From Parasponia andersonii (lineage: Eukaryota; Streptophyta; Magnoliopsida; Rosales; Cannabaceae): a stretch of 64,000 nt of DNA. The position numbers and the translations under genes are program-made. Below are positions 54,059-64,000 of this stretch, piece after piece. The number at the start of each line of letters is the position of its first letter. The first letter of the stretch is position 1. The notes below the pieces were generated by a model, which was given only the letters and a program-made list of their open reading frames with translations, was not told the DNA's origin and did no database searches. The stretch is taken from contig JXTB01000218.1 of the NCBI GenBank assembly GCA_002914805.1, forward strand, positions 7,789 through 71,788, written 5' to 3'.

Positions 54059-57000
54059 ATGAGATTAACGCCAAGAGAAGTTGAAAAATTGGGTCTACAC
54101 AATGCTGGGTTCCTGGCTCAGAAGCGTCTTGCTCGCGGTTTGAGGCTCAATTATACTGAAGCCGTCGCACTCATAGCCACCCAGGTAACAAAAATTTCAT
54201 GACACGTATTGCTCCCTTGAAAGGACTACAGTACAAACTTTTCTAGTTGCTCCATACATATATACTCATTGGCGTATGGATAGTAATGAGTAAATAAAAG
54301 TTTATAGCAATCAATAATGTATAGGTTTCAAAATGAATGGAATTTTATGACATGGGTTTAGAGTAATGTAACTCATGAAAAAGAAAAAAATCTTACCTCA
54401 TGAAAAAGAAAAAAATCTTACCTATATGCTTTTTTTTTTTTTTTTTTTGTGCCGTAAGATTTTGGAGTTTGTTCGAGATGGTGACAAAACTGTGGCTGAA
54501 TTGATGGACCTAGGTAAACAATTCCTGGGAAGGTAATAATTTGATTCAATTCTATACTTTTATGTGTTTCATATTAGAAAGCCAATTTAAAGCATTGTAA
54601 ATTTACTGTTTGTTTTCTAAGCAGGAGACAGGTTCTCTCTGCTGTTCCTCATCTCTTGGATTCTGTACAGGTATACATAAGCTCGCTAGAACGGTAATCG
54701 ATTGAAACTTTTTGCTTAAACTGAGAAATGGCTATGGTTTGGTCACTCTATGGATTTCATTCAAGTTATTGTTGGTATTTTTGTGTGTGTGTGTGTGTGT
54801 ATGTTTGTACTGTGGTGTGAGAAAGAACGTATGTAAACTTGTTTTTCGTAGGTTGAGGGAACCTTTCCTGATGGGACTAAATTAATAACCATCCACGATG
54901 CAATTGCTAGTGAAAATGGAAATCTGGAGCTAGCTTTACATGGTTCTTTCCTGCCAGGTAAAGTTTTTACAGATATAGACCGCAAAGATTGGAATTACTT
55001 TCTTTTGGAACCAGTTACCTCTCTGGTCTATGCGTAATGTCGATTTCTTTTTAGTACAAGCAGCTAATGGAAGTATCAAAATTTACAATATGTGAATAAG
55101 AAATGCAAAATTGCATGGTTTTAACTTCATTGTTTGATTGACCATTTTTCAGCTACCTCTAATTAGTTAGAGTCTCCGAAAAAATTTTGCTAGATGTTTT
55201 GCCTTTGTTTTTCACATACAAAACTGGTCAACAAGTGAAAATAAGTATGACTTTTTTTTAGTATGGCTCCGATTTAAAGAAAATTTTATCTTGCAGTGCC
55301 TTCATCGGACAAGTTTACTGGGGTGGAAGATGATGTTAATCCTGGTGAAGTAATATTTGGAGGTGGAGATATTATGCTTAATGCAGGACGGAAAGCAGTA
55401 GTAATCAAAGTTACCAATAATGGAGACAGGCCGGTTCAGGTCTTTGTCACAACATTATTGTTCCTGTCCCTTCAGGGTTTTTGGATGCATTATCTTTCTC
55501 ATTTTGTCTTAGTTTAAGCCGTGTTTTGTAGTTGTTCATTTGCTATTTTCTTGAAGAACTTCCTGGAAATGACTGTTGTACATTTTGAAACATTTAGCTT
55601 TGGTCCAGGTTGGAAGCCACTATCACTTCATTGAGGTTAATCCCTTCTTGGTTTTTGACCGAATGAAAGCTTATGGCATGCGCCTCAATATACCAGCTGG
55701 AACAGCCACAAGATTTGAGGTTATTTTGTACAGTTTGATTTTGATTTCTTTTTTCGAGTTATTATCACACAATAAGTTGTTATCACACAATAAGTCATTA
55801 GGTTCCTGTCACCTACATTTTCATTATCTTTAATGAGTTCTTTTACATTCAAGTACAGTGTACTTCACTGACCCTTTTTGCTTTGCCAGCCAGGGGAATG
55901 CAAAAGTGTTTTACTTGTAAGCATTGGAGGTAAGAGAGAAATCAGAGGAGGTAATGGCATTGTAGATGGTCCAGTCGATGATGCCAGGTGGGACACAGTC
56001 TTAGGAGCTATAAATGCAAGAGGGTTTGGAAATAAAGAAGAAGCAAATGCTAGGTCAGATCTACTTGAAAGTAAAGTCTTGCTTGTTTTGATATAGTTTT
56101 TTCGGTAGCAAGGCAATATTTGCTTAAATAAGCCTGTGATTAAGGATACATGAAGATGTCTTCTTTACCTAAATACTGATATTGTAGTGATGGTATTACC
56201 GGAGAAGATTTGGCTTTCAATACAGAAATTTCTCGTGAGAAATATGCTAGCATGTATGGCCCTACTACTGGAGACAAAGTTCGGCTAGGTGATACTGATT
56301 TGTATGCCGAAATAGAAAAAGACTTTTCTGTTTATGGCGAGGAATGTGTATTTGGCGGTGGAAAAGTTATAAGAGATGGGATGGGACAGTCCTGTGGGCA
56401 TCCACCAGCTGACTCTCTAGATACTGTTATAACTAATGCTGTGGTAATTGATTATAGTGGAATATTTAAGGCAGATATTGGTATCAAAGATGGTCTTATT
56501 GTTTCCATTGGAAAAGCTGGCAATCCAGACATCATGGACGGTGTATTTCCCAACATGATTATTGGGGTAAATTCCATCTCATTTGCAGCATTAGCATATA
56601 AGTTCTTACCGTGTAAATGGCATATACTTATCCCCTCTTTATAATTAGGTCAACACTGAGGTTATTGCGGGTGAAGGACAGATTGTAACTGCAGGGGCCA
56701 TAGACTGCCATGTACACTTCATATGCCCTCAATTGGCATATGAAGCAATTGCAAGTGGTGAGCTACATAACTAGAAATACTATCGTAAAAGGGTGCTCAT
56801 TTTATATAGATGCACATATATACACAATTCAATATACACATTAGTTGCATAATTCACAAGTGTCACAGGCATTTGGCATTTGCAGTGGTGACAGGCAAAC
56901 CTATTATAGAAAACATTTTGGAGATTCTTATCAGTTCGTTATATTATTGTCACAGTCTTGTATAGAAGTTATATACCTTCTTTTCAACGTCAAATTTTTG

Positions 57001-60000
57001 TCAATTTGAATAAGTATTATGTTGTGTTTGACTTTGACTTAATTTTTAGGCATCACAACGGTGGTGGGAGGTGGAACAGGACCTGCTGAAGGGACTCGTG
57101 CAACAACTTGCACCCCAGCACCTTTGCAAATGAAATTAATGCTGCAATCCACGGATGAGCTGCCTCTAAATTTTGGTTTTACAGGAAAGGTCTGCTAACT
57201 ATTTCTGTTTTTTGAAATTTCTCCTTTTAATATTTATTCTTCTCTAAAAGTTCTTTATCACTATCTGTATCATATTTGAAAGACTTAAAACATTTTTTGT
57301 TTACTTTAGGGGAACAGTTCCACACCTGGTGAGCTACATGAAATAATCAAGGCTGGGGCAATGGGACTGAAGCTGCATGAGGACTGGGGAACTACTCCTG
57401 CAGCAATAGACAATTGTTTGACTGTTGCAGAACAATATGACATCCAGGTACACAGTTGAGATCTTATTCTAATTTTTTCAGACACATGTTTTCAGTTTAA
57501 CATCCTTATCAAATATAATCAGCTTCCTTTGATCATGTCCATTTGGACAGGTTAATATCCACACCGATACCTTGAATGAATCTGGATTCGTCGAACATAC
57601 AATTGCTGCTTTTAAAGGAAGAACAATTCACACTTATCATAGGTATTCATTGATTCACCAGCTCAATTACATAACACGAACATTAGGTACTGTTGTCAGG
57701 CAGCTATAGTCTAATTCAAGAATGAAGAAAATCCAGTAGTTTGAGCAAATATCTTTTATGATGCAACATGAAACACATTGTGCATGTAGAGATATGGATA
57801 GTTCTTGGTGGAGAAAGTCTTGTGTACAAACCTTTTCCATTAAGTCGTTGTTTTTGGTATCACATTGCCTGTATGTGGACATACGTATGACCATTTTGTT
57901 TAATAGTCCCATGACTTTACTGATTTTTGCTTTAATTAAGCTATTTCAGTTTCGGGCTTTATGTTTTTGTTTGGTACCTTCTTCTTCTTCTTCATTTTTT
58001 TTTCTTTTTTTTTTTTCAGTGAAGGTGCTGGTGGAGGTCATGCTCCTGATATCATTAAAGTATGTGGTGTGAAAAACGTGCTGCCCTCATCAACAAACCC
58101 CACACGGCCTTTCACATCCAATACCATAGATGAGCATCTTGATATGCTGGTATAAGAAGATTTAGGGATTACTGATATACTAGGTGCCCTATGGTTGTTC
58201 AATATGCTCATTTTTATCTGGTTACATACAGATGGTCTGCCATCACCTTGACAAGAATATTCCAGAAGATGTAGCTTTTGCTGAATCAAGAATAAGGGCA
58301 GAAACAATTGCTGCTGAAGATATTTTCCATGATATGGGGGCAATAAGCATTATATCTTCTGATTCACAGGCTATGGGACGCATTGGGGAGGTTGTCAATC
58401 CTTCTTTTTTCAACCCCACTTAAATATTTTCTTTGAAATGCTATTTTCCTTCCTCGTTATTCATAATCTTTATTGATTTCCCTTTCTGCACTAATTAATG
58501 TTTGAAACATCCTTTTGTCTTGAGTTAAGAAGGAAGTCAATGGTAAATAGCATGCGACCTAATAAGTTCACTTTTAACTTTTGAGGATTTCAATTTGTTC
58601 AAACAAAAGAAAATTCCTAAGAAATTGTAGGACATAGGAATGAAGGAAACTCCTGGTATTGTAGCAGTGTTTATGCACCTATGTTTAATAATATTATATT
58701 TGAGTCATACTTTTTTACATTTTGATTCTCTAATGAAATGTTATTATTGGTTTGATGCATCCTTGTATTATTATGATGCATTTTTTAAAACTTGACGAGA
58801 GTACTTTGTTGCCTGTTTATTGTTTGCTGAGTAATGCTGATAAGGTCAGCTGAGATGCTAGGTGTGAGTAATGTTTATTCATTTCTTACCAGGTGATAAC
58901 TAGAACTTGGCAAACTGCTCACAAGATGAAGTCACAAAGAGGGTCAATTGACCCTAGTGGATCAAGCAATGACAATCTTCGGATCAAACGTTACATTGCA
59001 AAGTATACTATTAATCCAGCAATAGCCAATGGGGTTTCTCAATACATTGGATCAGTTGAGGTACATTTGACATTACTTTCGGTTCCAAAGACCTAATTCC
59101 TTTTAATTTTGAGCTGCAGCTAAAAAATAACAAAATTGACAACAAGTAATAGTGTAACTAGTTTGTTTTATGTATTGAGTTGCACAATATTCTGATTTTG
59201 TGTTAAATGTGAAAGTAAGGTGGAGTTTTCCAACATTCTAAAGAGTTTCACATGGCAGGTGGGTAAGCTAGCTGATCTTGTACTTTGGAAGCCATCATTT
59301 TTCGGGGCAAAACCAGAAATGGTCATCAAAGGTGGTGTAATCGCATGGGCCAATATGGGTGATCCAAATGCAAGCATCCCTACACCTGAACCGGTAAAAG
59401 CTCATACTTTTTCACCTCTTTTTTTGTGACTGAAAGGTGCACGTGGAGATTGACAATGCATCCAACTTCACATATCAGCTGATTGGATGAAAATGGAATA
59501 CTATTCACAATTTTGGGGATCTTTTTATTGTTGGTTTGAGAGTCTAACCCCTCTTATAGTTTTGATCATGATCACTTATGTGTTAACTGTTCAAACTACA
59601 TATGTGGAAGATCATAGGGATTGGAATTCGTGACTACTTACACATGATTAAGAACGATAAATTTGAATTAGAAGTATATAACTGATATTCTTATGCATAA
59701 TTTCGCTTGGTAGGCATCAAAACTAGGCACTCGCTGAGATTCCATTTTACCTGGGATGGGTAGCCATGAGTTTCGTTGACAATCATTTGTGCTGTCATTG
59801 CAGGTGTTAATGAGACCAATGTTTGGAGCATTTGGCAAGGCTGGTAGTGCCAACTCTATTGCTTTTGTCAGCAAGGCATAACCTCTCTCCTTCTCTCTCT
59901 CACTCTTATACACACAGCTATATAATATGCGGTACAATAGTGATTTTTCTTTTTCTTATTACTAGCAGGTTGCCGTAGACAATGGAATTAAAACCTTATA

Positions 60001-60190
60001 TGGACTCAGCAAGTGTGTGAAAGCCGTGGGCAACGTCAGGAGTCTCACCAAACTTGACATGAAGTTGAATGATGCGCTCCCAGACATCACGGTTGACCCA
60101 GAGACATACACAGTCACAGCAAATGGCGAGGTTCTCACCTGTGCTGCAGCCACTACTGTTCCCTTATCTAAGAATTACTTCCTCTTTTAG
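54059..60190 (+). CDS. URE: Urease
   Basis: Nickel enzyme hydrolysing urea to ammonia and carbamate; in plants it recycles urea nitrogen. Eighteen exons (54059-54184, 54459-54532, 54625-54670, 54852-54957, 55297-55439, 55609-55719, 55890-56053, 56188-56566, 56649-56757, 57050-57189, 57310-57447, 57551-57642, 58020-58149, 58232-58390, 58893-59060, 59259-59393, 59804-59875, 59969-60190) give 837 residues, fused in the plant order gamma, beta, alpha. Active site seen: DCHVHF (His404, His406), carbamylated lysine in GLKLHEDWG (487), HTDT (516), HTYH (542), flap Cys-His in MVCHHLD (589-590) and Asp630, each three below the jack bean number. C-terminus [10 protein letters not shown] is conserved. 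All introns are GT-AG except intron 17, which is GC-AG (AAG|GCATAA). It needs the UreD/F/G chaperones, not in this window. Intact. Confidence 0.97.
54372..54421. repeat. 25-bp tandem pair in urease intron 1
   Basis: CTCATGAAAAAGAAAAAAAT plus CTTAC occurs twice head to tail. A similar 20-bp pair (TTATCACACAATAAGT) lies in intron 6 near 55760-55798. Confidence 0.9.
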
Positions 60191-60197
60191 GCTCATC

Positions 60198-60251
60198 GAT
60201 CATTTCTCTGAACTTCTACCACCTGATCATTTCTCTGAACTTCTACCACCT
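60198..60251. repeat. 27-bp tandem pair in the urease 3' UTR
   Basis: GATCATTTCTCTGAACTTCT plus ACCACCT is repeated exactly, starting eight bases after the stop codon. Confidence 0.95.
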
Positions 60252-61731
60252 TACTTCAGCATGTTCGAAAAAAATAATCATCGAAATAATTGGCGATCTG
60301 CCGCAATGGCAAAGATAATTAAAACCCAAACATTTGTAGTATCAAAAATAAAAATATGAAATAGATGGAGAGAGAGAGAGAGAGAGAGGACTTCATGTTT
60401 TTGATATGTCTCTTCATGAGATAGAGGATGTAAGTGGTCCTCCCTACCCACATTTTTATGTAGCACGAGTAGAATATTTCAGACTCCATTACTGGTCCTC
60501 TACTTTTATGTCAATGACTCGATTGTATGAGATAAAGAGAGATGAATAGAAAAGAAAAGATGAGAATTGATTGAACACGTTTATTAATCTTCTATGAATG
60601 GAAGTTTTGTCAGATAGTTTTTGTAGGCTAATTTTGAGCATAGTTCGGATTCAGATCTGTTGCTGAATGGTCGATCTGTTAGACCATTGAACGCCTATTG
60701 TGACTTTTGCCTCCTCTCCTGAATGTTGATAATTAATGTATGGGGCATGAATAATTGCATGCTGGGTGGTGAGTAAGGCTTGTTAGGTGGTTTCTTTGTT
60801 TTTTTTTTTTTCTCTCTCAATAAGAAAGTTGTTTCAGATCTTTATTATTGGTCTTAGTTTTGATTTTTTTTTTCAGTCATAATATCTATAGCTTACCAAA
60901 TTGGATAGATCTTCTGAAATGTGATATGAATGAATCTCTTCTTCAAAACAAGATTGCCTCTTGACCTAAAATAATATGTCATGGTTATATATTTTTATTC
61001 ACATAACAACTGCATATTATAAACAATCCAAAGCTCACGATGAGCACTCTAAATTGAAATTACTGGGATTGGGAGATCTTCAAAATGACTTTTAAAAGGA
61101 TTTGAGAAAGGTCTGTGTGATTTAGTTTAGACAAATCTATGTGCACAGGACTACAAGTCCATGTGAATAAGTCTTACGATAAACAAAAGGAATAATATCA
61201 TTTTTTTTTTTTTTTTGAATAACTCCACTTTTTTGGTGGTCCATGAACTATTGCAAAATAGTTGGCTAAATTTTGAAATCAGCAGCAGCAGCAGTTTCTA
61301 AAGCTAAGAAGTTGTAATTTATCTTCTTTCATTTAATATGTTCTGTTAAGTATTTAGTATAAATGAACTGCAATAAGACTTCTGTCAAGTTTTAATGACC
61401 ACATTCCAAAAGATATATTAATGTCCTTGAACTTAAACTGTCCGGAGTAAAGTAAAATCTTTAGTAAAGTAAAGTTTCATAACTAGTAAAATCAAAGGAT
61501 TATGAGAAATGCTAATTAATCACAAACATGTGCAATCTTGACTTTATGTCGTGATTCATAGTTGACTCAATACAATAGAATGACGGACAACACGGTTGTG
61601 TTTAGTATTTCTCGAGGATTAAAACAATACAACGATAAAAGAGAAGGCTGCTGGTGAGAGTTGCAATAGCTAAAATCCAAAGAAAGCTTTTCTTTCTTCC
61701 ATGCCAACCCAACTTAAAACCACCAAAAAAA
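60252..61731. other. Spacer downstream of urease
   Basis: AT-rich, with a (GA)n run near 60367-60389. No gene seen; short open frames lack recognisable content. Confidence 0.45.
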
Positions 61732-62005
61732 ATGGCCATTTTGGAAAGCATTTCTACTCATTCCCCGGATGAAGAGTACTTGGTGGCAGGTAAATAATCT
61801 TTTTCATCCCAGTTGGACAAATAATGATGAAATTCTAAAGTTTGATAAATTCTCGGCTAGATTGGAAGAGGCAGAGGAAATAGTTAACAAAAGAAATAGA
61901 GATATCAGCCTTAGAGTGGGGTATGGATAGCCAGCCATACGAGGTGCCTCTTCCTTAGTCAGGCTAGGAGTAACTGGTCGTGTTATCCCAAATAGCATTT
62001 TGATC
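61732..62005 (+). pseudogene. Lipoxygenase (13-LOX type) 3'-end pseudogene
   Basis: The stretch encodes, in shifting frames, the C-terminal part of a plant 13-lipoxygenase: MAILESISTHSPDEEYL, then PSWTNNDEILK, then KFSARLEEAEEIVNKRNRDIS, then GVTGRVIPNSI. An intact enzyme ends GVTGRGIPNSISI with the C-terminal isoleucine as an iron ligand; here at least three frameshifts and a stop break the frame. Nothing upstream of the last exon is found within the preceding 1.5 kb, so it is a truncated copy, not a decayed complete gene. No paralogue is present in the window. Confidence 0.85.
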
Positions 62006-63304
62006 TACGGCTCTTATAAAAAATAAAAAATAATATTTAATCTATTTGTAGAAAGTTTTAACATATTAATTAAATAATGTGATAATTTACGTAACAAAAA
62101 ATTTAGTACAAAAATTATTGATATATAGTCTTATCCACGTGAAACATGTGTCTGGCTAGTCAATAGTCACGCATATCACTCTTGGTGACAATAATAAATT
62201 ACATAACATTAATGAAATTCTTTACGAGAATTTTAAGTTTTGTTAATTAAAAAGTAGTTTGGTCCATGCACAAATAGCATTAATGAAATTCCTGGAGCAC
62301 AGTTCTTTCTACCCAATGTTTCAAAGCTTGTTCTCTTCTCTCTCTAATTCATGTAAAATTGAAGTTAGTGGCATTACCATATTTGACAGATCAGCAGCAA
62401 CTTAATAAAGATACTTTAAAATAAGGGATGAGAGATCGTGTGCGAGGTTTAAGATTTAATAGTTGGTGGGCACAAGTACCCGATGAAAGACTTATTTTAC
62501 CAATAGGCTGCAGACAAAAACAAATGGACAAAATAACATAATAAAAGAGGAAGTTTGATATTTTGATCCTCTAGTTCCATTTAAAGCACAAATTACACAC
62601 TGATCCATCAAAACAAGAGGAACACTTTTATATATATAAAATTTAAGAGAAGACTTAATTGCTTTGATAATTTTCTCTTGAAAAAGGGTTAGCTACTCGT
62701 ACCACAATATGTGACTTACTGGAAGAGTTAGTGCATTTCTCATATTATTATATTTGAGACTTTACTGGAAAAATGCAATAATCTATTAATTCAGCCCAAG
62801 TCCGTTCTAGTTAGCAAGGGCCTAATTTTTTAAAGTTTTACATTCTTTTAAGTGATAGTCTTAAGAATACCCTCTTATGCTTAAATATCGAGTTTAATTC
62901 TCAAAAAGTATTTCTCTATTAATTTTATATGTTTACTATTCAGTAACGAAAAGAAAGTAAAAGTGAATAAGGACAATAAAAAAGAATGAGAAAAAGTAAA
63001 AAAATTGAGTTGCACCTGAAATTTAACTAACTGAGTAAATGACTTCTAAAATAATGTGATCAAAATATATAAGTAAACACGTGAGCGAATGAAAAGAAAA
63101 ATAAATTATTTTCTTAATTTTTATTTATTTATTGATTTATTATAAATTAGTAAACATGACTTTAAAGTATTCTCGCATTTAAGCTTGCGAGAAATAGTCA
63201 GATAGAATTATTTTGTTGAAAGCATTGGTTAATCTCTCGGATGGATGTTCTGCATGCTGAAGTAAAAAAGAATGGACAACCACTTTTGTGTGAAAAGTCA
63301 TCAT
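62006..63304. other. AT-rich spacer
   Basis: No gene, RNA or clear repeat recognised. Confidence 0.4.
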
Positions 63305-64000
63305 TGTTGGCTTAACAATTTGATACCAAATTTGCCAACTTATTTTTGTCGACGATGGATAACTATTGTAAGCTACTAATTATGTAAAAAAGGAAAGGCT
63401 TTGGCCTCTAAATAGAACCATTCACAACTCCTTCAAAAATCTCAAAAATTAGAAGTATTTCAAATTCTCTATCTAATTAAATCATTTATTTTCTCTTTGT
63501 TTCCTCTTTCAAAGAGAATGGAGTTTTTTTGTGTAAGAAAATATTTCAAAGAGTAACGGTATAAGGTGTGAGTGAGAAAATATTTGTGAGAAAGTGTTTA
63601 GGTATATATAGGATTAGGGTAGTTTATGAGTGAGTGTTTGTAAATACTTATAACAAATATTCTCTCTATAATGAAAGATATATAGCAATTATGTGGATGT
63701 ATTCCAAGTTGGGTAAACTATATAAATTTATGTCTTGTTATGTTACTTTATTCCTATATTTATTTCGAAGATCATTATTCATGTATACAGTATTATTTAC
63801 GTATACAATACTATTTACATATACAAAAAGTCCTACAAGGTAATATTTTTTCCCAACAACCGGCATCAGAGCAATAGGTTATGGTTGGTCACACTAAGGC
63901 TTTGTGGTAGTCTAAAAAGTTTTGTGTAAAGAGGTTGTGTTCAAGTAAGAGTATTTGAACCCTTTAGGAATTTTTTGTAGCGGGTTTCTCAAACAAGAAG
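63305..64000 (+). mobile_element. Ty1/copia 5' LTR and leader, cut by the window edge
   Basis: A 554-bp candidate LTR (63305-63858) starts TGTTGG and ends CCAACA, a perfect terminal inverted hexamer. It is followed at 63862 by GGCATCAGAGC, the primer-binding site complementary to initiator tRNA-Met typical of copia elements. A TATATATAGG run lies near 63602. The LTR tail has the ACTATTTACATATAC-type repeats also seen in the copia LTRs at 25.1 and 34.3 kb, suggesting a related family. The internal region lies beyond the window, so completeness cannot be judged. Confidence 0.72.

Overview
The window is plant nuclear DNA, almost certainly from a eudicot. It is AT-rich, its genes carry many short GT-AG introns, and it holds a Pol II-type plant U1 snRNA gene, plant-only protein families and Ty1/copia and Ty3/gypsy relics. 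The species cannot be fixed from the sequence alone. A single ambiguous base (n) lies at 30599.

Layout: 0.4-2.0 kb, a fossil coding piece of a plant 'putative gypsy-type transposon' protein (minus). 3.1 kb, tRNA-Lys(CTT) followed by a 191-bp tandem duplication. 4.0-4.6 kb, a 25-bp minisatellite and an LTR-like piece. 5.35-7.30 kb, an intact two-exon CYP76-like cytochrome P450, then a 5' P450 pseudogene scrap at 7.87 kb. 8.55-8.80 kb, a U1 snRNA gene with USE, TATA and 3' box. 9.86-10.74 kb, an unrecognised intronless gene (minus). 12.4-13.7 kb, the OTU protease domain of an OTU4-type deubiquitinase (plus), convergent with a large NT-C2 (EEIG1/EHBP1-like) gene (14.46-19.19 kb, minus, 8 exons). 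20.8 kb, a hAT-like MITE.

21.5-36.4 kb is repeat-rich. A roughly 2.5-kb segment that forms the upstream flank of the ankyrin gene is present twice in direct orientation. An old copia element (24.53-34.33 kb) sits inside the second copy, and that element in turn holds minus-strand retroelement debris and a non-autonomous hAT element with an 8-bp target duplication.

36.6-41.1 kb, a 775-residue ankyrin-repeat protein (4 exons). 41.6-46.6 kb, a DEAH4-type RNA helicase (16 exons, 700 aa). 47.9-50.4 kb, adenylate kinase (6 exons, 244 aa). 52.4-52.7 kb, mitochondrial ribosomal protein L6 (minus, 102 aa). 54.1-60.2 kb, urease (18 exons, 837 aa), with one GC-AG intron. 61.7-62.0 kb, the 3' end of a 13-lipoxygenase as a pseudogene. 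63.3-64.0 kb, a copia 5' LTR with primer-binding site running off the window edge.

The genes are mostly single-copy housekeeping functions (RNA processing, nucleotide balance, mitochondrial translation, nitrogen recycling, ubiquitin removal) and show no operon-like or metabolic cluster logic. The least explained feature is a degenerate family of spaced GTCGTTT/AAACGAC motifs that makes up much of three separate intergenic spacers (7.6-9.7, 41.3-41.5 and 50.9-51.3 kb).
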